6,519 nt of DNA from an uncultured Collinsella sp. GTDB taxonomy: Bacteria > Actinomycetota > Coriobacteriia > Coriobacteriales > Coriobacteriaceae. Positions 1-6,519 of this stretch are shown piece by piece. The notes below the pieces were generated by a model. It had not been told where the DNA came from. It saw nothing but the letters and a program-made list of their open reading frames with translations, and made no database searches. The position numbers and the translations under genes were made by a program. The stretch is taken from NCBI GenBank assembly GCA_902491135.1, contig CABUGR010000060.1:1-6519 (forward strand). The letters run 5' to 3'. Numbering within the stretch: position 1 is the stretch's first letter; each line of letters opens with the position of its first letter.

Positions 1-377
1 ACGTCAGGCCTTCCGAGGGCCTCTACATCAATGCCCACGGCACATCGACCAAGCTCAACGATTCGTCCGAGACGGCGGGCATTAAGCGTGCGCTCGGCGA
101 GGACGCGGCGCGCGCCGCGCACGTCTCGTCGACTAAGTCGATGACCGGCCACATGATCGGTGCCACGGGCGCCATCGAGGTCATGGCCTGCGCCATGGCG
201 CTCGAGCAGGGCGTGGTGCCGCCGACCATTAACTACCACACGCCCGATCCCGCCTGCGATCTTGACTACACGCCCAATCGCGCGGTTCGCGCTGACCTTA
301 CCTGGGCGCTTTCGACCAACCTGGGCTTTGGCGGACACAACGCCGCCATCGCGCTGCGTAGATATACGAGGAGCTAG
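1..377 (+). CDS. fabF: Beta-ketoacyl-ACP synthase II (FabF), 3' end only
   Basis: This is the C-terminal 124 codons of a condensing enzyme, read from nt 3; the start lies before the window. FabF joins malonyl-ACP to a growing acyl-ACP with loss of CO2, the elongation step of type II fatty-acid synthesis in the cytosol. The visible part carries the second half of the thiolase-fold active site: NAHGTST (nt 30-50) with the first catalytic His at 36-38, the STKSMTGH block with the conserved Lys at 135-137 and second His at 150-152, and the C-terminal NLGFGGHN loop with the gating Phe at 327-329. The nucleophilic Cys is outside the window. The gene stops at TAG 375-377, 3 nt before accB. FabF and FabB share these motifs; FabF is preferred because of its place in a fabF-accB-fabZ-accC order. 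Confidence 0.95.
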   Translation, partial: VRPSEGLYINAHGTSTKLNDSSETAGIKRALGEDAARAAHVSSTKSMTGHMIGATGAIEVMACAMALEQGVVPPTINYHTPDPACDLDYTPNRAVRADLTWALSTNLGFGGHNAAIALRRYTRS

Positions 378-380
378 AGC

Positions 381-854
381 ATGGATTCCAAAAGACTTGC
401 CGAGATAGCCGATGTTATGGAGGACCGCGGCCTCACGCGCGTACGCGTTGAGGAGCCCGATGGCACCGCGGTCGAGCTCGAGCGCGCGAGCGCCGCACAG
501 CCGGTTGCCGTGCCCATGCCCATGCCGAGCGCTATGGCCGCTCCAGTTGCAGCTCCCACAGTCGCGCCTGCCGCACCGGAGCCCGCCGCGCAGACACCTG
601 CCGCCGCACCGGAGCCCAAGGGCACCGAGGTGACCGCTCCCATGGTCGGCGTTTTCTATGCTGCCCCGGCGCCGGGCGACGAGCCGTTTGTGCACGTGGG
701 CTCTAAGGTCAAGGCCGGCGAGACGCTCTGCATCATCGAGGCCATGAAGGTTCTCAACGAGGTAACGGCAGAGGCAGACGGCGAGGTGCTCGAGATCTGC
801 GTGGCCGACGGCGACCTCGTGGAGTTTGGCAGCTGCCTCATGAGGATCGGATAG
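381..854 (+). CDS. accB: Biotin carboxyl carrier protein of acetyl-CoA carboxylase (BCCP)
   Basis: This 157-residue protein is the swinging biotin carrier of acetyl-CoA carboxylase: it accepts carboxyl from AccC and delivers it to the carboxyltransferase. Residues 1-35 form the usual N-terminal segment. Residues about 36-80 are an Ala/Pro-rich flexible linker that includes a PMPMP run. The biotinyl/lipoyl domain spans about 83-157. The biotinylation motif EAMKV is intact with Lys123 (codon 747-749), and the downstream GDLVEFG turn is typical. Length is close to E. coli AccB (156 aa). The ATG at 381 is preceded by GAGGAG (368-373) at good spacing, and that Shine-Dalgarno overlaps the end of fabF, which implies coupled translation. 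A biotin protein ligase would have to act on it; none is in this window. Confidence 0.96.
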   Translation: MDSKRLAEIADVMEDRGLTRVRVEEPDGTAVELERASAAQPVAVPMPMPSAMAAPVAAPTVAPAAPEPAAQTPAAAPEPKGTEVTAPMVGVFYAAPAPGDEPFVHVGSKVKAGETLCIIEAMKVLNEVTAEADGEVLEICVADGDLVEFGSCLMRIG

Positions 855-859
855 GTGAT
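853..859 (+). promoter_or_regulatory. Ribosome binding site deciding the fabZ start
   Basis: AGGTGAT matches the 3' half of the consensus AAGGAGGTGAT and lies 4 nt before the ATG at 864. It overlaps the accB stop codon (852-854) and the alternative GTG at 855, so the GTG is an unlikely start. Confidence 0.6.
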
Positions 860-863
860 ATCC

Positions 864-1286
864 ATGAACAAAGAAGAGCTTAAGGAACTGTTGCCGCATC
901 GCGAACCGATGCTTTTGCTCGACGAGGCCGAGCTGGTGGGCGACGAGGCCCACGGCAAGATCACGATTACGGGCGACGAGTACTTTTTGCAGGGGCATTT
1001 TCCGGGAAACCCGGTCGTCCCCGGCGTGATTCAGTGCGAGATGCTCGCCCAGAACTGCTGCGTGCTGCTGATGGGCGATGAGGAGGCACGCGGCGCGACG
1101 CCGTTCTATACGAGCCTCGATAAGGTGCGCTTTAAGCGTCCGGTGCGCCCGGGCGACACGGTTGATCTGGTGTGCACCATCACGCGTGCGCGCGGGCCGT
1201 TCCGCTTTGCGACGGGTACTGCAAGCGTCAACGGTGAGGTCTGTTGCCGCGCCGACATGTCTTTTGCACTCATGCACGAAAGTTAA
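864..1286 (+). CDS. fabZ: 3-hydroxyacyl-ACP dehydratase FabZ
   Basis: FabZ removes water from (3R)-hydroxyacyl-ACP to give trans-2-enoyl-ACP in the elongation cycle. The 140-residue hot-dog-fold protein opens with the family hallmark LLPHREPMLLLD (residues 9-20). It carries the catalytic GHFPGNPVVPG loop with His45, and the partner acid Glu59 in QCEMLAQ. The Glu, rather than Asp, fits FabZ rather than FabA. Length is slightly under E. coli FabZ (151 aa). A GTG at 855, abutting the accB stop, is in frame and would add three residues (MIS). The ATG at 864 is preferred because AGGTGAT (853-859), a match to the 3' part of the consensus Shine-Dalgarno, sits just before it and covers the GTG. Whether this enzyme also isomerises to cis-3 for unsaturated fatty acids, as FabN does, cannot be told from sequence. 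Confidence 0.94.
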   Translation: MNKEELKELLPHREPMLLLDEAELVGDEAHGKITITGDEYFLQGHFPGNPVVPGVIQCEMLAQNCCVLLMGDEEARGATPFYTSLDKVRFKRPVRPGDTVDLVCTITRARGPFRFATGTASVNGEVCCRADMSFALMHES

Positions 1287-1296
1287 GGAAGGCTTC

Positions 1297-2626
<1,330 letters not shown>

Positions 2627-2640
<14 letters not shown>

Positions 2641-4351
2641 AAAAGCGAAGACGGTCAATGTCCTTGAGGGGCCGATAACCGAGTCGTGCGCCGAGTTTCC
2701 CGCGCGCCACGTGTTTATCAAGTGCCCGGAGTGCCGCCGTGTGATCGATGAGGCACGTCTACACGACAACCTCGAGGTCTGCCCTCGTTGCGGCAAACAC
2801 TTTCGCGTGAGCGGTCGCGCGCGCATGCGCATGACGGTAGACGAGGGCACGTTTGAGGAATGGGATGCCAATCTGGCGTCGGAGGACTTCCTTTCGTTTC
2901 CCGGCTATGCCGATAAGCTCAAGGGCGTGAGCGAACGTTCGGGCGAGCGCGATGCCGTTGTGTGCGGCAAGGGCAAAATCTGCGGTTGCGATACGGCACT
3001 CTTCTTTATGGACGCCAACTTTATGATGGGCTCGATGGGCTCCGTGGTGGGCGAGAAGATCTGTCGCGCATTTGAGCGTGCGACCGAGCTGGGATTGCCA
3101 GTTGTCGGCTTTACCGTTTCGGGCGGTGCACGCATGCAAGAGGGCGTGACATCGCTTATGCAGATGGCCAAGATTTCCGCGGCGGTTAGGCGCCACAGCG
3201 AGGCGGGCGGCCTGTATATCACGGTACTCACCGACCCCACGACCGGAGGCGTAACCGCGAGCTTTGCCATGGAGGGCGACATTATCCTGGCCGAGCCCGA
3301 TGCCCTGACGGCATTTGCCGGCCCGCGCGTGATCGAGCAGAACATGCACAAGCGCCTGCCCAAGGGATTCCAGCGTTCCGAGTTTTTGCTGGAGCACGGC
3401 TTTTGCGATGCCGTTGTTCCGCGTGGCGAGATTGCGCTCACGGTAGGCGAGCTGCTGGCGTTGCACGAAGGGCACGCGCCCGGCCTGGGGGCACCGCATG
3501 AGATCGTGCATACGGGTCGTCGCGGCAAAAAGCTGGGACACTTGTTTAAGCGCTCGCCGGCACCAAAAACCGCGCTCGAGATTGTCAAGCAGACCCGCTC
3601 GGCAGATCGCGCCACGGCGGGTGAGATGATCTCACTGGGCCTGGATGGATTTGTGGAGCTGCACGGCGACCGTTACTTTGGCGACGACGCCGCTGTGGTG
3701 GCTGGTATTGGCTGGAAAAACGGACGCCCCGTAACGGTCATCGCCATCGAGCGCGGCACCACGACCAAAGAGCGTATGCGCCGCAACTTTGGTATGGCAC
3801 ATCCCGAGGGCTATCGCAAAGCGCGTCGTCTGATGCGCCAGGCCGAAAAGTTTGGTCGACCGGTTCTGTGCCTGGTCGATACTTCGGGCGCGTTTTGCGG
3901 CATCGGTGCCGAGGAGCGCGGCCAGGGCGAGGCGATTGCCCAGAATCTCATGGAGATGAGCGGCCTTAAGACGCCGATTGTCTCGGTGGTGACAGGCGAG
4001 GGCGGCTCTGGTGGCGCGCTGGCGCTATCCGTGGCCGACCGCATCCTGATGCTCTCGAGCTCGGCCTATTCGGTCGTGAGCCCTGAGGCCTGTGCGTCGA
4101 TCCTGTGGAAGGATACCGAGCGCGCGAATGAGGCCGCCGAGGCGCTTAAGCTCACGGCCCCCGATCTGCTGGCGCTCGGCATCATCGACGGCATTGTTGA
4201 CGATAAGGGCCTGTCGCATGAGGAGATCGCCGGTGCCGTCATGTCCTCGGCATTTGATGCCTTCGATACGCTTGGGCAGCTCGACGACGCGACCCTCACA
4301 AACCTCCGCTACGAAAAGTACCGCGCAATCGGTCGATACCGCACGATGTGA
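2627..4351 (+). CDS. accDA: Acetyl-CoA carboxylase carboxyltransferase, fused beta (AccD) and alpha (AccA) subunits
   Basis: This 574-residue protein joins both carboxyltransferase subunits, which are separate in E. coli, in one frame. It would transfer carboxyl from biotinyl-AccB to acetyl-CoA. The AccD half (about 1-280) has the zinc ribbon CPEC-x15-CPRC (Cys33, 36, 52, 55), a SGGARMQEG oxyanion region (165-173) and TDPTTGGVTASFAMEGD. A basic linker follows at about 281-312. The AccA half (about 313-574) has FGDD, RRNFGMAHPEGYRKARRLM, DTSGAFCGIGAEERGQGEAIAQN, GEGGSGGALAL and SPEACASILWK. It lacks the roughly 60-70-residue helical N-terminus of E. coli AccA, a short form that I recall in lactic acid bacteria too. 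The frame is continuous with no stop or frameshift. ATG 2627 is preferred over ATG 2633 because the only Shine-Dalgarno-like run, GGGG 2616-2619, is better spaced for it. Both starts overlap the accC end, implying translational coupling. Confidence 0.93.
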
Positions 4352-4377
4352 CAAAGGGACAGCCCGCATGTCATATT
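4350..4377 (+). repeat. Direct repeat copy 1 (GGGACAG-type), after accDA
   Basis: This 28-nt segment matches 5614-5642 at 25 positions, with 3 mismatches and one 1-nt gap. It begins inside the accDA stop codon (TGA 4349-4351). It can fold: TGACA (4349-4353) pairs with TGTCA (4369-4373), and inside that GGG (4356-4358) pairs with CCC (4363-4365) over an ACAG loop. No T-run follows, so it does not look like a terminator. It resembles REP-like intergenic palindromes. Similarity to copy 2 may extend a few bases upstream (CGAT at 4344-4347). Confidence 0.65.
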
Positions 4378-4391
4378 GGGAAAGGCGTTCC

Positions 4392-5606
4392 ATGTCACAA
4401 GTTTCTAACACCTCGTTTACAACGACGGTTTCATCAAACGCCATGGCCGTGGTGGACTATCTGTCCAAAAGCATGATGTCGGCGCTGCCGTTTATTGTCT
4501 GTGCGGCGCTGTTTCGTACCGTCGCCGTCATTATGGGCGAAGGCATGCTGGGCCTGTGGTCTGCCGATTCCGAAATCTATCGCCTGTTCTACAGTTGGCT
4601 CTATAACGCCGGCTACTACTTTTTGCCCATTTATCTTGGTTGGGCGGCCGCCCGCCAGCTCGGTTGCTCGGAGCAGCTGGGCATGATGCTGGGCGGCGTA
4701 TTGATTGCGCCCGATCTGCTTAAGCTCGTCGATGCCGCATCGACGACGGGGGCATCGATGGCTTCCGTGTATGGTTTACTTCCCGCGCCGGTCAACGATT
4801 ACACGACGACTGTTATTCCGGTTCTCATCTCGGTGCCCGTGCTATGGCGAGTGGAGTGTTTCTTTCAGCGCGTTATCCCTAAGGCCGTGGCGTTTTCGTT
4901 CGTTCCGTTTGCGACCATGCTTGTCATGGTTCCGGTTTCGCTGTGTATCACGGCACCGGCGGGCAGCTATCTGGGCATGCTGTTGGGCCAGCTTATGTTT
5001 ATGCTTGGCAATTCCGGTGGCATCGTGTCGCTGCTCACGCTCATGGGGCTTGCCGCGGGCTGGGAGTTCCTTAAGATCGCGGGCGTCAGCAACGTTGTCC
5101 TATCGCTCGCCTATGCACAGTTTATGAGTGTGGGAACGGATTCGTGCATCCTCATCGCCGCGACGATGGCAACGTTCGCCGTTTGGGGCATGCCCTTTGG
5201 CGCGTCGCTTCGCGTTGCGGATAAGGACGAGAAGGCGCTCATGCTGGGCTACTCAATCTCGGGTGTTCTTGGCGGCGTAAGCGAGCCGGCGCTGTACGGT
5301 TGCGGCTTTAAATATGGCAGGTGCCTGACGTGCATGGCCATTGGCGGCGCCGTCGGAGGCCTTGTTGCGGCCGTGGGCCACGTTACGGCCTATACCATTG
5401 GCATGACGAATGTCCTCATGGTCATTGGCTTTGCCACGGGCGGCATCCCGAACCTGCTGTGGTGCTGCGTTGCCGGCGGCACGGCATTTGCGGTGTCTGC
5501 GGCGCTGAGCTACTGCTTTGGCGTGGTGCCGGCGAAGGGGCAGGCGACGGGGGTCGGAGCCGATTCGTCCGAAACCTCGGAGAGCGTGGCCGAGGCAAGC
5601 GCATAA
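4392..5606 (+). CDS. Stand-alone PTS EIIC-type sugar permease (glucose/beta-glucoside family), no EIIA/EIIB
   Basis: This 404-residue, very hydrophobic protein has roughly ten predicted membrane segments between residues 28 and 378. It resembles the EIIC membrane domain of the glucose/glucoside phosphotransferase family. The clearest marker is GGVSEPALYGCGFKYGR (294-310), which corresponds to the G-I-T-E-P-A-x-Y-G signature with its sugar-site Glu298, preceded by ADKDEKALMLGYS. The GLHWG-like element of beta-glucoside EIICs is degenerate here (AAGWEFLKI, 221-229) and lacks the His. There is no EIIB Cys motif before it and no EIIA after it; the C-terminus is a 25-residue Ser/Glu/Ala-rich tail. 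It could use EIIA/EIIB encoded elsewhere or work without phosphorylation; the sugar is unknown. ATG 4392 (AAAGG at 4381-4385) is preferred over ATG 4368, which falls inside a repeat. The gene follows accDA by 40 nt with no terminator between, so read-through is likely. Confidence 0.8.
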   Translation: MSQVSNTSFTTTVSSNAMAVVDYLSKSMMSALPFIVCAALFRTVAVIMGEGMLGLWSADSEIYRLFYSWLYNAGYYFLPIYLGWAAARQLGCSEQLGMMLGGVLIAPDLLKLVDAASTTGASMASVYGLLPAPVNDYTTTVIPVLISVPVLWRVECFFQRVIPKAVAFSFVPFATMLVMVPVSLCITAPAGSYLGMLLGQLMFMLGNSGGIVSLLTLMGLAAGWEFLKIAGVSNVVLSLAYAQFMSVGTDSCILIAATMATFAVWGMPFGASLRVADKDEKALMLGYSISGVLGGVSEPALYGCGFKYGRCLTCMAIGGAVGGLVAAVGHVTAYTIGMTNVLMVIGFATGGIPNLLWCCVAGGTAFAVSAALSYCFGVVPAKGQATGVGADSSETSESVAEASA

Positions 5607-5613
5607 ATCGATC

Positions 5614-5642
5614 GACAAGGGGACAGTCCCGCATATCACATT
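5614..5642 (+). repeat. Direct repeat copy 2 (GGGACAG-type), after the EIIC gene
   Basis: This 29-nt segment is the second copy of the repeat at 4350-4377, in the same orientation, and starts 8 nt after the EIIC stop codon. It contains the near-perfect palindrome GGGAC-A-GTCCC (5620-5630). Copy 1 has lost the T of the right arm. The two copies bracket the EIIC coding region. The form recalls dispersed intergenic REP-like repeats, but genome-wide copy number cannot be judged here. Confidence 0.65.
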
Positions 5643-5644
5643 CC

Positions 5645-5677
5645 AAGGCCGTGGTCCGTGTGGGCTGCGGCCTTTTT
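5645..5677 (+). terminator. Rho-independent terminator after the EIIC gene
   Basis: A 13-bp stem (5645-5657 with 5662-5674; ten Watson-Crick and three G-U pairs) closes a GTGT loop. The outer arms are AAGGCCG and CGGCCTT, and a run of five T (5673-5677) follows. It is 39 nt past the EIIC stop and faces the + strand. It is the only convincing terminator in the window, so it probably ends the fab/acc/EIIC transcript. Confidence 0.85.
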
Positions 5678-5704
5678 GTATCTGGGGGACAAAGTGGCTA
5701 CACT
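5676..5704 (+). promoter_or_regulatory. Possible promoter for the CDF gene (weak)
   Basis: The 5678-5750 gap must supply a promoter if the terminator at 5645-5677 works. The best sigma-A-like pair is TTGTAT (5676-5681) and TACACT (5699-5704) with a 17-nt spacer; matches to consensus are 3/6 and 4/6. Alternatives are TACAAT (5704-5709) and TATATA (5726-5731) in the AT-rich stretch, both without a good -35 box. No recognisable metal-regulator operator or yybP-ykoY riboswitch was seen. Confidence 0.3.
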
Positions 5705-5750
5705 ACAATCCGGTCAAGCAATAGATATATAAGTAGTACTGTGGGGGCGG

Positions 5751-6519
5751 ATGCAGATGGTCGAGTGGATAGTTAAGCGCGCACAGGGCGATCGTGCGCG
5801 TGTGGGCACGTTAGCGGGCATGGTGTGTATTGTCGCCAATGTGGTACTTTGTGCTGCGAAGGGTGCCATCGGTGTGATTTCGGGTTCGGTTTCGATCGTG
5901 GCAGATGCCATGAACAACCTGTCCGATGCCAGCTCGAATATCGTGAGCGTGCTGGGCTTTAAGCTGGCGAGCAAGCCCGCCGACCCCGAGCATCCATACG
6001 GCCATGGTCGCTACGAGTACCTCTCGGGTCTTGTCGTGGCGGCGCTCGTGCTTCTCATTGGCCTTGAACTGGTGAAGTCCTCGTTTGAGCGTATCATCCA
6101 CCCCGAACCTGTCGAGTTCTCGCTTGCCCTGGTGGCAGTCCTGGCGCTTTCGATGGTTGTTAAGCTGTGGATGGCGGCCCTCAACCAAAAGCTCGGCGAT
6201 CGCATTGAGTCCGAGACGCTGCATGCGACCGCGCAGGATTCCAAGAACGATGTTCTTGCCACAGGCGCCGTGCTGGCGTGCGCAATTGTTTCGCAGGTGA
6301 CGCACGTCAATCTTGACGCATGGGTCGGCTTTGCCGTTGGCGCTTATATTGGCTGGAGCGGTTTTGAACTCATCCAGGATACGGTGAGCCCGCTTTTGGG
6401 CCAGACGCCCGATCCTAAGCTGGTCAAGCACATTCGAGACAAGATCATGAGCTATCCCGGTGTTTTGGGCGTTCACGATCTGATGGTTCACGACTACGGC
6501 CCGGGCAGGAAGTTCGCAA
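5751..6519 (+). CDS. Cation diffusion facilitator (CDF) family metal efflux transporter, 5' part
   Basis: This open frame runs off the window end after 256 codons, so the C-terminus is missing. CDF proteins are dimeric proton-coupled antiporters that export divalent metals from the cytoplasm. Six membrane helices are visible: about 19-42, 46-70, 90-110, 122-146, 162-184 and 188-207. The cytoplasmic domain starts near 215 (PGVLGVHDLMVHDYGPG). The transport site is Asn55-x3-Asp59 in helix 2 and Asp163-x3-Asp167 in helix 5. The interhelical site residues Asp78, His81 and His85 (DPEHPYGHGR) are kept. Zn/Fe-type YiiP has DxxxD/HxxxD, so the N-D-D-D set here points to Mn2+, as I recall for streptococcal MntE; this is an inference. 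Start choice is uncertain between ATG 5751 and ATG 5757: the only G-rich site (GGGGGCGG, 5743-5750) suits the second better. The gene is separated from the EIIC gene by a terminator and is probably an independent unit. Confidence 0.9.
   Translation, partial: MQMVEWIVKRAQGDRARVGTLAGMVCIVANVVLCAAKGAIGVISGSVSIVADAMNNLSDASSNIVSVLGFKLASKPADPEHPYGHGRYEYLSGLVVAALVLLIGLELVKSSFERIIHPEPVEFSLALVAVLALSMVVKLWMAALNQKLGDRIESETLHATAQDSKNDVLATGAVLACAIVSQVTHVNLDAWVGFAVGAYIGWSGFELIQDTVSPLLGQTPDPKLVKHIRDKIMSYPGVLGVHDLMVHDYGPGRKFA

Noticed and set aside
481..620. Ala/Pro-rich repetitive DNA in accB
   Set aside because: It is the normal flexible linker of BCCP, not an independent repeat element.
1078..1296. Upstream in-frame extension of accC to ATG 1078
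   Set aside because: It would overlap fabZ by about 210 nt, its sequence is Arg-rich and not AccC-like, and the homology and ribosome site both begin at 1297.
2759..3541. 260-codon and nearby 236-codon open frames on the - strand opposite accDA
   Set aside because: Both are antisense shadows of the accD half; the residue composition is His/Arg/Ala-rich without any family motif.
3626..4351. Internal start (ATG 3626) producing a separate AccA
   Set aside because: A G-rich site precedes it, but initiation here would cut off the first part of the already short AccA domain; a fused product is simpler.
4092..4391. Upstream in-frame extension of the EIIC gene into accDA
   Set aside because: It overlaps the AccA coding region and yields a low-complexity Arg/Ser/Pro-rich stretch; it is not a vestigial EIIB domain.
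5684..5693. Possible third copy of the GGGACAG repeat (GGGGGACAAA)
   Set aside because: Only about 7-8 bases match and the rest of the repeat is absent.
5678..5750. Manganese riboswitch (yybP-ykoY) or DtxR/MntR-type operator before the CDF gene
   Set aside because: The 73-nt stretch is too short for that riboswitch, and I saw neither its conserved core nor a convincing operator palindrome.

Overview
The window is a GC-rich, gene-dense bacterial segment in which every convincing gene lies on the + strand. Its core is the 3' part of a type II fatty-acid synthesis and acetyl-CoA carboxylase (ACC) operon, in the order fabF (3' end only), accB, fabZ, accC, accD-accA. This order matches the classic Firmicute fab/acc cluster. 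GC-rich codon use, a Firmicute-type operon and a fused accD-accA gene together suggest a member of the Coriobacteriia (Collinsella/Olsenella-like). That assignment is an inference from memory and was not tested by a search.

Layout: fabF 1-377 (partial), accB 381-854, fabZ 864-1286, accC 1297-2640, a single ORF 2627-4351 fusing the beta (AccD) and alpha (AccA) carboxyltransferase subunits, a stand-alone PTS EIIC-type membrane protein 4392-5606, a strong intrinsic terminator 5645-5677, and the 5' part of a cation diffusion facilitator (CDF) gene from 5751 to the window end. Gaps in the fab/acc block are 3, 9 and 10 nt, followed by a 14-nt overlap, so tight co-transcription and translational coupling are likely. 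No terminator is visible between accDA and the EIIC gene (40-nt gap), so the EIIC gene may be the last gene of the transcript.

How the genes work together: AccC carboxylates the biotin carried on AccB. The AccD-AccA fusion transfers the carboxyl group to acetyl-CoA to make malonyl-CoA. FabF uses malonyl-ACP to extend the acyl chain, and FabZ dehydrates the 3-hydroxyacyl-ACP intermediate. With AccB, AccC and both carboxyltransferase halves present, the ACC set is complete here. The EIIC and CDF proteins are membrane transporters with no obvious biochemical link to lipid synthesis.

The least ordinary parts are the in-frame accD-accA fusion with a short AccA half, the EIIC protein lacking any EIIA/EIIB partner domain, two direct copies of a roughly 28-nt GGGACAG-type repeat that bracket the EIIC gene, and a CDF metal site of NxxxD/DxxxD type that hints at Mn2+. 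I saw no clear new multi-gene system, CRISPR array, RNA gene or insertion sequence. No stretch longer than 300 nt lacks a gene.
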